Of a stretch of DNA of 64,000 nt, positions 46,129 through 55,811 are shown piece after piece. The notes under the pieces were generated by a model. It did no database searches. It had not been told where the DNA came from and saw only the letters and a list, made by a program, of their open reading frames with translations. The stretch is from Novosphingobium sp. Chol11. Lineage in GTDB: Bacteria > Pseudomonadota > Alphaproteobacteria > Sphingomonadales > Sphingomonadaceae. The translations under genes and the position numbers were made by a program. Numbering within the stretch: the stretch's first letter is position 1; every line of letters starts with the position of its first letter. Location of the stretch: NCBI RefSeq assembly GCF_900218065.1, contig NZ_OBMU01000001.1, positions 124,001 through 188,000 on the forward strand, given 5' to 3'.

Positions 46129-46542
46129 ATGACCAAAGCGCCCGCCCTTGCCGATCTTCAGGAAGAATATGAATTTCTTGATGCCGATGACCGCTATCGG
46201 CTGCTGATCGACCTTGGCCGCGCGCTGGAACCCATGCCCGATGCGCTCAAGACCGATGCGACGCTGGTGCGGGGCTGTTCGGCGGCGGTGTGGGTCTATC
46301 CCACCGTGCGCGATGATGGCCGCCTCCATTTCCTCGCGGATAGCAATGCCGCGATCACGAAGGGGATCATCGCGCTTGTCCTGCTGACGGTGCAGGACCA
46401 GCTGCCAGCGGAGATCGCGGCAGCCGAGATCGAAGGCGATCTGGCGCCCTTCGACCTCAAGAATCAGCTCAGCTCCAACCGGACACAGGGCATCCCCAAT
46501 ATGATCGCGCTGATCCGGCAGACGGCGGAACGCTACAGCTGA
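46129..46542 (+). CDS. sufE: SufE-family sulfur acceptor
   Basis: A 137-residue SufE-fold protein. The conserved cysteine that takes persulfide sulfur from SufS is Cys50 in LVRGCSAAVWVYPTV. Other family segments are DRYRLLIDLGRALEPMPDAL and DLKNQLSSNRTQGIPNM. It would enhance SufS (55808) for Fe-S assembly, though it lies 5 kb from the suf operon and behind the psp terminator. ATG 46120 is an in-frame alternative start. Confidence 0.9.
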   Translation: MTKAPALADLQEEYEFLDADDRYRLLIDLGRALEPMPDALKTDATLVRGCSAAVWVYPTVRDDGRLHFLADSNAAITKGIIALVLLTVQDQLPAEIAAAEIEGDLAPFDLKNQLSSNRTQGIPNMIALIRQTAERYS

Positions 46543-46611
46543 CATAAGGAAACCTGCTGACGTCCCGGCGTTCTCCTTCCGTGATCGAAACGGATGATGA
46601 GGAGATGCGCG

Positions 46612-47106
46612 ATGCGAAGCCTGTGGATGCTGGCGGCTATCGGCATGCTGGCGGGCTGCTCTGGCGGTGAGAAAGAAGGGCCGACGCAGCGCGAGCAGAT
46701 CGGCCAGCAATGGAAATATGAAGGCGGGCAGGCGGGCAAGCCCAAGGTCGCTTATATCGGCAGCGCCAACAGCGTGCAGACCATGACGGCGCAAGACACT
46801 TTCTCGGTGCTGCTGGTCCAGCCGATGGCGGAAGGCGGCGCGCAGGTGACGGTGAAGCTGGTGGGCGCGCCCTTCAGCTGCGACCTGTCCGACTGCCGCG
46901 TGACCGCCGTGACCGACGACGGCAAGAGCCATGAATGGCGCGGGCGGATGACGGAGAATAAGGACGGCATAGAGGTGCTGCCCGCAGCCAAGGCGGATCA
47001 GGCGATCAAGGGGACCAAGCTGCTGAAGGTCAATCTGGTGATCGGCCCCAAGGACAAGAGCTTTCCGTTTGAGTTCAACGTCGCGGGGCTGGATTTGAAG
47101 GGGTGA
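46612..47106 (+). CDS. Small lipoprotein of unknown function
   Basis: A 164-residue exported protein with lipobox LAGC (leader MRSLWMLAAIGMLAGCSGG). The mature part is beta-rich (WKYEGGQAGKPKVAYIGSANSVQTM...FSVLLVQPMAEGGAQVTVKLVGAPFSC) with two Cys (FSCDLSDCRV) that could form a disulfide. ATG 46612 has GAGGAGA upstream. I do not recognise a family; it is downstream of sufE with no obvious shared function. Confidence 0.75.
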   Translation: MRSLWMLAAIGMLAGCSGGEKEGPTQREQIGQQWKYEGGQAGKPKVAYIGSANSVQTMTAQDTFSVLLVQPMAEGGAQVTVKLVGAPFSCDLSDCRVTAVTDDGKSHEWRGRMTENKDGIEVLPAAKADQAIKGTKLLKVNLVIGPKDKSFPFEFNVAGLDLKG

Positions 47107-47162
47107 TGTTTCCGTCCACAACCCGTGGGGGGGGAGCGGGCTGTTCACTGAGCGGGGGAAGG

Positions 47163-48863
47163 CTATTCCTGGAGCGACACGCCGGGGCTTCTGGGGTCAG
47201 CCGCGCCCTGCCACCGCCCGTCAGTTCCGCGTTCCGCCGCATTCGCCTTGAGGCCAAGCGGTGCGATAGTGACCGTGTGGCCCCAGGCCTCCAGCGGCGC
47301 CTTCATTGCCTCCAGCGCCGTCCCCTTCTCCAGCACAAGGCCTTTGGCGTCGAAGAACTCCAGCCCTAGCGCGATCGAGTCCTGTGCTGACAGGCCCCAG
47401 TCGAAATGCGCGATGATCGCCTTTGTCACCTGCATGATGATCGTCCGCCCGCCAGCCGCGCCGATCGTGAAGACAGGCGTTCCCTTGCCGTCATAAACGA
47501 TGGTGGGGGACATGGAGGACAGGGGCCGTTTGCCCGGTTCCACCCGGTTGGCGACCGGCGCGCCATTTTTCTCGGGTGTGAAGCTGAAGTCGGTCAGTTC
47601 ATTGTTGAGGATGACGCCGTTGGCAATCAACTGGCTGCCAAAGAAGCTTTCGATGGTGGACGTCCAGGCGGCGATGTCGCCGTCGCGGTCGATGGCGACG
47701 AAATGGCTGGTGCCGCTTTCCGGCTGCGGCGCGGCGGCGGTGCGGGCTTCAGCGCCGGGCGGCGTGCCGGGGCGATAGTCGTTGAGCGACCGGCCAAGCG
47801 CAATGAGCGCCGACCGCTTCCTGAGATAATCGGGATCGATCAGCCCGGCGATCGGCACGGACACATATTCCGGATCGCCGAGCCACTTGTCCCGATCGGC
47901 ATAAGCCAGGCGCATGGCTTCACCGATGACATGCCAGGAACGCGGATCATCCTTACCCCATTGTTTGAGGGGAAAGCGTTCGACCATGCCCAATATCTGC
48001 AGCACGGTGATGCCGCCCGCAGAGGCCGGCCCCATGCCGCAAATGCTGTAGCCGCGATAAGGGCCGCAGACGGGCTTGCGCGCCTTCACCTGATAGGCGC
48101 CAATGTCGGCCTCCGTCATCGGCACGGGATTTTTGGGGGCGCTGGTGACAGTGGCGGCGATCGCCCGCGCGGTCTCTCCCTTGTAGAAGGCGTCAGGCCC
48201 TTCTGCCGCGATGCGCCGGAAGAGGGCGGCAAGCGGCGGGTTCCTGAGCGTCGTTCCGATCGGGGCCGGGGCGCCATCCACCCAGAAGAACTTCTGTATT
48301 TCCGGAAAATCGGCCCAGACCGGAGCGACCGCCTTCATCGCGGTGTCGAGACGCTGGCGCACTTCGAACCCTTCTTCGGCAAGGCGGATTGCGGGCGCGA
48401 ACAGGCTTGCCCAGGAGAGCTTGCCCCATTTGCGATGCGCTTCCCAGGCGAGCCGCACATTCCCGGGCACGCCCACCGAATAGCCCCCGGGCCAGGCGGA
48501 GCGGAAATCGAGCGGCTGGCCATCCGCCCCGATGAAGCGATCCGGCCGCGCCGCCGCAGGCGCGGTTTCGCGCCCGTCGATCGATTCAAGCACTCCCGTC
48601 TCGCCATCATGATGCATCAGGAAGCCGCCGCCGCCGATGCCGCTATTATGCGGCTCGACGACATTGAGCGCGAGCATCATGGCGATCGCGGCGTCCGTCG
48701 CGCTGCCGCCCTGCCGAAGGATTTCCTGCCCCGCCGCCGCGGCGCGTGGATCGGCAGCCGAAACCGTCGCGTTGAGCGAAACGGGTTCGCGCGCCACCGC
48801 CGGCGCAGTGTAGAGGAAAGCAAAGGCAAAGGGGGCCAGCAGGCCAGCGAGGCGAGGCGTCAT
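47163..48863 (-). CDS. ggt: Gamma-glutamyltransferase
   Basis: A 566-residue periplasmic Ntn-hydrolase precursor that cleaves and transfers gamma-glutamyl groups of glutathione. It has a signal peptide (GLLAPFAFAFLYTAPAVA) and a large subunit with GGSATDAAIAMMLALNVVEPHNSGIGGGGFLMHHD. The autocatalytic and nucleophilic Thr385 is in ESGTSHFVAID, and PLSSMSPTIVYDGKG and IGAAGGRTIIMQV belong to the small subunit. ATG 48863 is preferred over GTG 48872. It complements gshA at 3.6 kb in glutathione turnover. Confidence 0.94.
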   Translation of the reverse strand: MTPRLAGLLAPFAFAFLYTAPAVAREPVSLNATVSAADPRAAAAGQEILRQGGSATDAAIAMMLALNVVEPHNSGIGGGGFLMHHDGETGVLESIDGRETAPAAARPDRFIGADGQPLDFRSAWPGGYSVGVPGNVRLAWEAHRKWGKLSWASLFAPAIRLAEEGFEVRQRLDTAMKAVAPVWADFPEIQKFFWVDGAPAPIGTTLRNPPLAALFRRIAAEGPDAFYKGETARAIAATVTSAPKNPVPMTEADIGAYQVKARKPVCGPYRGYSICGMGPASAGGITVLQILGMVERFPLKQWGKDDPRSWHVIGEAMRLAYADRDKWLGDPEYVSVPIAGLIDPDYLRKRSALIALGRSLNDYRPGTPPGAEARTAAAPQPESGTSHFVAIDRDGDIAAWTSTIESFFGSQLIANGVILNNELTDFSFTPEKNGAPVANRVEPGKRPLSSMSPTIVYDGKGTPVFTIGAAGGRTIIMQVTKAIIAHFDWGLSAQDSIALGLEFFDAKGLVLEKGTALEAMKAPLEAWGHTVTIAPLGLKANAAERGTDGRWQGAADPRSPGVSLQE

Positions 48864-48921
48864 CCCCCGCACACTACCGTCCAGCCGGTCCGCCGCAAGC
48901 CCCTGAGATCAAAGGTCAAGA

Positions 48922-49971
48922 TCAGCTGTCGATGCCGACGACATCGCTGATATGCGTGAAGCCGTCCCGCGCCATCAGCTTTTTCAGTCCCGCATTGATG
49001 CGTTTGGCGAGATAGGGCCCTTCATAGACGAGCGCGCTGTACAGCTGGATCAGGCTCGCCCCCGCGCGAAGCCGGGCATAGGCCTGTTCCGCATTGCCGA
49101 TGCCGCCAACGCCGATCAGGGGCAGGCGATTGCCCAATATCCGCCGAAAGTCCCTGATCCGCTGAAGCGACAGGTTGGTGAGCGGCGCACCCGACAATCC
49201 GCCGCTTTCCCCGGCGTGGGCGGAGCGGAGCGGCGGGCGCGAAATGGTGGTGTTGGACACGATCAGCGCATCGACTTGATGGTCAAGGCAGGCGGCGGCG
49301 ATATCCTCGACATCGGCTGGCTCTAGGTCGGGGGCGACCTTCAGGAAAATCGGGGTGCGGTCCGCGCCGCGCGCCGGCATTACCGCCCCCAGCAGCTGGT
49401 CCAGCGCTGCCCTGTCCTGCAAGGCGCGCAGGCCCGGCGTGTTGGGCGACGAAATGTTGACCGTGAGATAGTCGGCGAGCGGCGCCATGCAGGTGACGCC
49501 GGTCACATAGTCCGCGATGCGATCGGCCGCGTCCTTGTTCGCGCCGATATTGATGCCGATCACCGGCGCTGCACCCCGACCGGCTGGGCGGCGGCGCTTT
49601 GCCACCCGCTCGGCCGCAGCAGCGAGGCCGCCATTGTTGAAGCCCATGCGGTTGATGACGGCGCGATCTTCCACCAACCGGAACAGGCGCGGCTGGGGAT
49701 TGCCCGGCTGCGGCATGGGGGTCAGCGTTCCGAGCTCCGCAAAGCCGAAGCCCAGCGCATGCATCTTGTGCGCGACCAGCCCTTCCTTGTCATAGCCCGC
49801 CGCCAGCCCGACCGGGTTGGGGAAGCTGATGCCTGCCACGGTCTGCGTCAGGGCAGTGTCGGGCGCTGGGGGAGGGGCGAATGGCATCATGCGCAGCAGC
49901 GCGACAGACAGATGATGCGCGCGCTCTGCATCAAGCGCGAAAAAGAGCGGGCGAACGAGGCGGTAGGACAT
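48922..49971 (-). CDS. pyrD: Dihydroorotate dehydrogenase (quinone), class 2
   Basis: Oxidises dihydroorotate to orotate with FMN, passing electrons to ubiquinone. The 349-residue protein has the class-2 N-terminal membrane-associating helix (LVRPLFFALDAERAHHLSVALLRMMP), FPNPVGLAAGYDKEG, FAELGTLTPMPQPGNPQPRLFRL, NRMGFNNGG, TVNISSPNTPGLRALQ (catalytic Ser region), LIVSNTTISRP and GVGGIGNAEQAYARLRAGASLIQLYSALVY. ATG 49971 is set by the family N-terminus. It forms a minus-strand unit with ggt. Confidence 0.96.
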   Translation of the reverse strand: MSYRLVRPLFFALDAERAHHLSVALLRMMPFAPPPAPDTALTQTVAGISFPNPVGLAAGYDKEGLVAHKMHALGFGFAELGTLTPMPQPGNPQPRLFRLVEDRAVINRMGFNNGGLAAAAERVAKRRRPAGRGAAPVIGINIGANKDAADRIADYVTGVTCMAPLADYLTVNISSPNTPGLRALQDRAALDQLLGAVMPARGADRTPIFLKVAPDLEPADVEDIAAACLDHQVDALIVSNTTISRPPLRSAHAGESGGLSGAPLTNLSLQRIRDFRRILGNRLPLIGVGGIGNAEQAYARLRAGASLIQLYSALVYEGPYLAKRINAGLKKLMARDGFTHISDVVGIDS

Positions 49972-50309
49972 GGGCGCGCTATGCCATCGCCGATCTTCCC
50001 CGTCGAGTCGCTGTGACAATGGCGCAACAGTTGGCCGAGAAGGGTAAATTAGCTGCCAAATCATTCATATTGGTCGCATTTTCGCGCCCTTAATGTCCGA
50101 TTCATCCAATCAAGCCGATCCGATTCGGATTTATGACCGTGCTGCGACCCGAAGGCTCTTGGCCATATGGCTAACGAGACCTTTTACTGGCCCGGCGTGT
50201 AAAAGCGCCGGGTCATTTTTTTCGAATCGGTTCGGAAAAAACCTTCGTTGCCTCAGTATCTCTCTTGCGCAGCAGCAAAGAAGCTTCATAGTACAGCTGT
50301 GGGGTGAAT
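49972..50309. other. 338 bp intergenic region between pyrD and the AraC gene
   Basis: No protein gene is supported. It must hold the pyrD promoter on the minus strand. On the plus strand it contains the palindrome ATCCGATTCGGAT (50109-50121) and a strong terminator (50191-50222) that does not follow any plus-strand gene, so a small RNA of up to about 150-200 nt is possible. Confidence 0.5.
50191..50222 (+). terminator. Orphan intrinsic terminator
   Basis: Stem CCCGGCG/CGCCGGG with an 8-nt loop followed by TCATTTTTTT. It is oriented for plus-strand transcription and lies 88 bp before the AraC start, with no gene upstream in that direction for about 2.8 kb. Confidence 0.7.
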
Positions 50310-51254
50310 ATGGGGCCGCATCGCGACAGCGCATCCGGGGGGATGCCACAGAGAGTGGAAAAGGGTGGCGATCCGTCGCTTTCCTATACTGTGGAAGCGG
50401 CGCAGGGGCCGGTCAAACTTCGCTATTTCGCTCCGCCTGACCCGCTGCATGCTTATTTCGGCTCCGTCTACATCTTTACCGAAAGCGCCGACCGCTATCT
50501 TGACGTGACGCGTGCGGATGTTCCGCAGTTGCGCTTCATGGTCGCGGGGGCGGGCGATTATCATTTCCATGACGGGACGGTGGCCGCGACTCCGGAAATC
50601 TGCCTGCTCGGCCCCACTTTGGGAGCGACGCGGTTCGAGCTGAACGGCCCCGCCTGCGTCGTCGGCATCTCACTCCTGCCCGCAGGCTGGGTCAGCCTGG
50701 GCGGAGGCGATGCCAGCCTGCTCGCGGACCGGCTGCGCGACATGAGCGCGGAGAAGAACGGCGCCATGGCCGCGCTGCTGACCCGGCTTAAGGGCATGCA
50801 CGATCCCGAAGCGATCGCCGCCTGCTGCTGGTCGGTGCTGGCGCAATGGGTCCGGCCTTTGCCGGAAACAAGCTGGCGGCTGCTGGAAGCCGTGGACAAC
50901 TGGCTGATGGGGGAAGGATCGCCCCGGATCGAAGCGCTGGTGGAGCAAACCGGATTGTCTCCGCGCCAGCTCGCCCGGATGACCAACCGCTATTATGGTT
51001 GCCCGCCCAAGCTGCTGGCGCGCAAATATCGGGCGCTGCGGTGCAGTGCGCGTATCGCGCTCGACCAGCACAGCTGGCAGGAATTGTGCGAAGATGGCCG
51101 CTTCTACGACCAGTCGCATTTCATCCGGGAGATCAAGCATTTCATCGGCTTGACCCCGCATCAGCTGCAGACCGAGCCGACGGCAGTCGCCCAGCTTACC
51201 CTGTTGCGCCGCTCGCTGGGTGGGGACGTGGCCGTGCTGAACCGTTTCAGTTGA
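50310..51254 (+). CDS. AraC-family transcriptional regulator
   Basis: A 314-residue regulator. The N-terminal two thirds form an effector or dimerisation domain (HAYFGSVYIFTESADRYLDVTRADVPQLRFMV, with beta-strand character); the C-terminal domain has the two helix-turn-helix units, the first near IEALVEQTGLSPRQLARMTNRYYGCPPKLLARKYRALR and the second near WQELCEDGRFYDQSHFIREIKHFIGLTPHQL. ATG 50310 follows GGGGTGA; GTG 50304 is possible. The closest neighbour is the Rrf2 gene, so the target is not evident. Confidence 0.88.
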   Translation: MGPHRDSASGGMPQRVEKGGDPSLSYTVEAAQGPVKLRYFAPPDPLHAYFGSVYIFTESADRYLDVTRADVPQLRFMVAGAGDYHFHDGTVAATPEICLLGPTLGATRFELNGPACVVGISLLPAGWVSLGGGDASLLADRLRDMSAEKNGAMAALLTRLKGMHDPEAIAACCWSVLAQWVRPLPETSWRLLEAVDNWLMGEGSPRIEALVEQTGLSPRQLARMTNRYYGCPPKLLARKYRALRCSARIALDQHSWQELCEDGRFYDQSHFIREIKHFIGLTPHQLQTEPTAVAQLTLLRRSLGGDVAVLNRFS

Positions 51255-51310
51255 GGCGGCTGCCACTTTAGAAATGGCTTGATTCCGCGTGCCCGCGCGA
51301 CCACATGCGC

Positions 51311-51333
51311 AATCGGATTGATTCGATCCGATT
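51311..51333 (+). promoter_or_regulatory. Palindrome upstream of the Rrf2 regulator, candidate operator
   Basis: Perfect 8 bp arms AATCGGAT and ATCCGATT separated by 7 bp, 35 bp before the rrf2 start. Rrf2/IscR-type proteins bind inverted repeats at their own promoters, so this is a likely autoregulatory site for the suf operon. The half site ATCCGATT also appears at 50109. Confidence 0.5.
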
Positions 51334-51367
51334 TGAGAATGGTTCGCAACCGGGACGCTTGGCCAGG

Positions 51368-51774
51368 ATGAGGCTTTCGAGTTTCGCAGATTATGCCGTG
51401 GTGCTGATGTCGGCCGCCGCCCGCCATTGCGGTGGCGCTAAGATGAATGCGACCACGCTCGCCAGCGAAACGGGCATTCCTCTGCCGACAGCGCAGAAGC
51501 TGGTGAGCCGCTTGTCGGCTGCGGGGCTGCTCGAATCGAGTCGCGGGACCGGCGGCGGGGTTCGGCTGGCGCGGCCTGCGGCGGCCATCACGCTGGTGGA
51601 TGTCGTGGAGGCGGTGGAAGGGCCCATCGCCATGACTGCTTGCGCCGAACAGGGCGCGCATGACTGCACGCTGGAACATGGCTGTCGCGTACGCCCGCAC
51701 ATGAATGTCGCGAACAATGCGATCCGGTCGGCACTGGCCGGGGTGACGATCGCCAGTTTGACACGAGAAATGGC

Positions 51775-51778
<4 letters not shown>
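51368..51778 (+). CDS. Rrf2-family Fe-S-sensing regulator of the suf operon (IscR/SufR-like)
   Basis: A 136-residue winged-helix regulator. It begins [20 protein letters not shown], the usual Rrf2 start, with the recognition helix in [25 protein letters not shown] and the wing [14 protein letters not shown]. Three cysteines, C92, C100 and C106 ([16 protein letters not shown]), match the cluster ligands of IscR-type regulators, so it probably senses Fe-S status. It is the first gene of the suf operon and overlaps sufB by 4 bp. The upstream in-frame extension from 51305 is non-homologous. Confidence 0.93.
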
Positions 51779-53255
<1,477 letters not shown>

Positions 53256-53259
<4 letters not shown>

Positions 53260-53759
53260 GGGATTTGACGCCTCTCGACCAAGTGAAGCGCTCAAACTCC
53301 CCTCCCCTTCAGGGGAGGGGCCGGGGGTGGGGGCTATCCTCTGGACGCCTCGCTGAACTGGCAGGCTTCGCCCGCGAGATACGCCGCGAACCGACGGAGC
53401 CAGAGAAGCGCCTGTGGACGAAACTCACCCGCTCGCAAATCGGCGGTTACAAATTCCGTCGCCAATCCGTGATCGGCCCGTACATCGCGGACTTTCTCTG
53501 CCCGCAAAAGGCGCTGATTGTCGAGGTTGACGGCGATACGCACGTGGCTGGTTCCGACGATCGGCGCGACGCCGTGCTGAGCGAGATGGGCTACCGAATC
53601 ATCCGCATCGCCAATCAGGAGGTGATGCACAATATCGATGGGGTTTGTGCCGCGATCTTCGGCGCACTGGAACAGGCGCCGGATCGTTGGGCTAGCCCCC
53701 ACCCCAACCCCTCCCCTGAAGGGGAGGGGCTTTCCCTTGTTGAGGACCAAGACCTTTGA
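53256..53759 (+). CDS. DUF559 endonuclease-like protein (PD-(D/E)XK/Vsr-related)
   Basis: A 167-residue protein whose core (residues 34-138) is a clear DUF559 domain: [38 protein letters not shown] (Asp79), [27 protein letters not shown] (Glu90, Asp92, His96) and [17 protein letters not shown]. These residues fit a PD-(D/E)XK-type nuclease site. The N-terminal [11 protein letters not shown] and C-terminal [11 protein letters not shown] are simply the flanking repeats read in frame. Start TTG 53256 overlaps the sufB stop (TTGA) and the stop overlaps the next TTG start (TTGA); GTG 53283 is an alternative start. No role in Fe-S assembly is expected. Confidence 0.82.
53299..53336. repeat. Left terminal inverted repeat of the DUF559 cassette (Family D)
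   Basis: A 22 bp palindrome with arms CCCCTCCCC and GGGGAGGGG around TTCA, followed by an asymmetric tail CCGGGGGTGGGGGCTA. Confidence 0.85.
53693..53729. repeat. Right terminal inverted repeat of the DUF559 cassette (Family D)
   Basis: The inverted copy of the left repeat: tail TAGCCCCCACCCCAA followed by the palindrome with arms CCCCTCCCC and GGGGAGGGG around TGAA. Confidence 0.85.
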
Positions 53760-54211
53760 GCGACGAAGACGATATTCAGGATGCCCTGGCCGATTTCGCG
53801 GAGGATGTCGGCAATGGCCAGTCATGGACGGCCGCGATCCGCATCCTGACCGAAGACTATGAGCTGGAAGACGGCGAGCTGGAAGCGCGCGCGCGCAAGG
53901 ATTTCGGCGATCTCGACGCCTATGAGGCCGAATGCCGTGCGGCTCTGGAGAAGGGCGACGTCGCCTTCACCGAAAAGCTGAAAAGCGACAAGGCTTTCCA
54001 CAAGGCGAAGGCGCCGAACCTCGCCCGCATGGGGCCGGTGACGGAGTTCGTGACCGGGCTGCTGGAAAAGGGTTCGCCTGAACCCGGGGCCGACTGGTGG
54101 CCCTATATGCCGATCAAGCGCCATATCGACACGCTGTTCCCCGCGCCGGGCGACGTGCGGGACATGGCCTTCTGGACCGCGCGGACGCTCCAGCGCGCGC
54201 ATAAGGGATAA
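53756..54211 (+). CDS. Unrecognised protein encoded between sufB and sufC
   Basis: A 151-residue soluble acidic protein I cannot assign. It starts with a charged segment [67 protein letters not shown], predicted helical, and ends with GPVTEFVTGLLEKGSPEPGADWWPYMPIKRHIDTLFPAPGDVRDMAFWTARTLQRAHKG, rich in Trp and Pro. There are no Cys, so it is not a cluster carrier. Start is TTG 53756, overlapping the DUF559 stop. Before the cassette entered, it would have directly followed sufB, so it was probably co-translated with it. An accessory role in Fe-S assembly is plausible but unproven. Confidence 0.75.
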   Translation: MSDEDDIQDALADFAEDVGNGQSWTAAIRILTEDYELEDGELEARARKDFGDLDAYEAECRAALEKGDVAFTEKLKSDKAFHKAKAPNLARMGPVTEFVTGLLEKGSPEPGADWWPYMPIKRHIDTLFPAPGDVRDMAFWTARTLQRAHKG

Positions 54212-54214
54212 CGC

Positions 54215-54961
54215 ATGCTGACGATCGAAAATCTGGCCAACGAGATCGACGGCAAGGCGATCCTGAAAGGTCTGTCGCTCTCCATCAATGCGGGCGAGGT
54301 CCATGCGATCATGGGGCCGAACGGCGCGGGCAAGTCGACACTGGCCTATACGCTGGGCGGGCGTCCGGGCTATGAAGTGACCGGCGGCGCTGCCTCGCTG
54401 GACGGTGTGAACTTGTTCAGCATGGAGCCGCATGAACGCGCCGCGGCAGGCCTGTTCCTCGGTTTCCAGTATCCGGTCGAAATCCCCGGCGTATCCAACC
54501 TGCAATTCCTGCGCGAGAGCCTGAATTCCCAGCGCAAGGCGCGCGGGCAGGAACCGCTATCAGGGGGCGAGTTCATCAAGCTCGCCAAGGAAAAGGCGGG
54601 TCTGCTCGGGCTCGACATGGAGATGCTGAAGCGCCCGGTGAATGTCGGATTTTCGGGTGGTGAGAAGAAGCGCGCCGAAATGGTGCAGATGGGCATTCTC
54701 GATCCGAAAATGGCGATCCTGGACGAAACCGACTCCGGCCTGGACATCGACGCGCTCAAGATCGTGGGGGCAGGGATCAACGCGATCATGCGCAAGCCGG
54801 ACAAGGCGGTGCTGCTCATCACCCACTATCAGCGGCTGCTCGACTATGTGAAGCCGGACTATGTCCATGTGCTGGCTGGCGGCCGGATCGTGAAGTCGGG
54901 CGGCCCCGAACTCGCGCTGGAACTGGAGCGCGAGGGCTATGCGGAGGTGGTCGCTGCATGA
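54215..54961 (+). CDS. sufC: SufC, ATPase subunit of the SufBCD scaffold
   Basis: A 248-residue ABC ATPase. It has Walker A GPNGAGKST, the SufC-typical LFLGFQYPVEIPGVSNLQFLR, signature NVGFSGGEKKRAEMVQMGIL, Walker B MAILDETDSGLDIDAL and the H-loop LLITHYQRLLDY. It powers cluster assembly on SufB/SufD. ATG 54215 is 3 bp after the upstream gene. The 3' end overlaps a 34-codon frame bridging to sufD. Confidence 0.97.
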   Translation: MLTIENLANEIDGKAILKGLSLSINAGEVHAIMGPNGAGKSTLAYTLGGRPGYEVTGGAASLDGVNLFSMEPHERAAAGLFLGFQYPVEIPGVSNLQFLRESLNSQRKARGQEPLSGGEFIKLAKEKAGLLGLDMEMLKRPVNVGFSGGEKKRAEMVQMGILDPKMAILDETDSGLDIDALKIVGAGINAIMRKPDKAVLLITHYQRLLDYVKPDYVHVLAGGRIVKSGGPELALELEREGYAEVVAA

Positions 54962-55062
54962 GCGCCGCAGGCACTTCTCTTTCTCTCCGTGTTTCCGCGT
55001 CTCCGCGTGAAATGATTGTGCTCACGCGGGGGCGCGGAGGCGCGGAGGAGGTTCGGTCATGA
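54958..55062 (+). CDS. 34-codon bridging frame between sufC and sufD
   Basis: ATG 54958 overlaps the sufC stop (ATGA) and the frame stays open for 34 codons across a palindromic repeat, ending at a TGA (55060-55062) that overlaps the sufD ATG (ATGA). The peptide (MSAAGTSLSLRVSASPRE...EEVRS) is the repeat read in frame. It is probably a translational bridge that keeps ribosomes moving to sufD rather than a functional protein. Confidence 0.35.
   Translation: MSAAGTSLSLRVSASPREMIVLTRGRGGAEEVRS
54983..55050. repeat. Family E palindromic repeat pair between sufC and sufD
   Basis: Left unit CTCCGTGTTTCCGCGTCTCC plus GCGTGA, right unit TCACGCGG followed by GGCGCGGAGGCGCGGAGG: an inverted pair separated by 11 bp. 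It differs in sequence from families A, B and D. Confidence 0.75.
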
Positions 55063-55811
55063 CCGCGCTCGCCCTGCCCACGCGCAAGCAAGAGGAATGG
55101 CGCTATAGCGATCTGGAGGCTGTCGCCTCCATTTGGCCGACGCCTGCGCCGACACGGATCGACGTCGCGGCCGGAGAAACGTCCCGCCACCATCTGTTGC
55201 AGGACGCCAGCGAGGGCGCAGCGGCGGTGCATGACTATGTCATCACGATCGCGGACGGAGCCCGGTGCGACTTTCATGTGCTGAACATCGGCGGCAAGCT
55301 CGGCCGCGTTACCTTTAAGGTGACGCTGGGCAAGGGGAGCCACTTCGAACTCAACGGCGCGATCATCGGCGGCGGGGATCAGGTGCTGGAAATCATCACC
55401 TCGGTCACCCATGCCGAGCCGGACGCGACCAGCGGGCAGACGATCCGCTCCATCCTGGGCCAGCGGGCGACGGGCAGCTATCTCGGGTCGATCAATGTCG
55501 CGCGCGATGCGCAGCGCACGGATGCCTTTCAGTCGGTCAAGGCCATGTTGCTCGATCGCACTGCCACGGCCAATGCCAAGCCGGAGCTCGAAATCTACGC
55601 CGACGATGTGAAATGCGCTCATGGCGCGACCGTGGGTGAACTGGACCGTCAGGCGCTGTTCTACATGGCGTCGCGGGGAATGGACCCGGCGACTGCCAAG
55701 ACGCTGCTGTTGAAGGCCTTCGTTGCCGGGGTGTTCGACGATGTGGCTGATGAGGCAGTCAAGGACAGGCTGGAAGCGGCTGCGCTGGCCAAGCTGGAAG
55801 ATTTGGTATGA
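55059..55811 (+). CDS. sufD: SufD, SufB-related scaffold subunit
   Basis: A 250-residue SufD, shorter than E. coli SufD (about 420), as in many alphaproteobacteria, where the N-terminal domain is reduced. It starts with TRKQEEWRYSDLEAV, a motif common to SufD N-termini. The beta-helix core includes SHFELNGAIIGGGDQVLEIITSVTHAEPDATSGQTIRSIL, and the C-terminal part has KCAHGATVGELDRQALFYMASRGMDPATAKTLLLKAFV, the family signature. ATG 55059 overlaps the end of the bridging frame; the 3' end overlaps sufS by 4 bp. Confidence 0.94.
   Translation: MTALALPTRKQEEWRYSDLEAVASIWPTPAPTRIDVAAGETSRHHLLQDASEGAAAVHDYVITIADGARCDFHVLNIGGKLGRVTFKVTLGKGSHFELNGAIIGGGDQVLEIITSVTHAEPDATSGQTIRSILGQRATGSYLGSINVARDAQRTDAFQSVKAMLLDRTATANAKPELEIYADDVKCAHGATVGELDRQALFYMASRGMDPATAKTLLLKAFVAGVFDDVADEAVKDRLEAAALAKLEDLV

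Noticed and set aside
47406..48950. A 514-codon plus-strand frame opposite ggt
   Set aside because: Antisense shadow of ggt; Arg/Gly/Asp-rich with no domain.
50093..50440. A 115-codon plus-strand frame starting in the pyrD/AraC gap
   Set aside because: It reads through a strong terminator and into the AraC gene in another frame; no ribosome-binding site or similarity.
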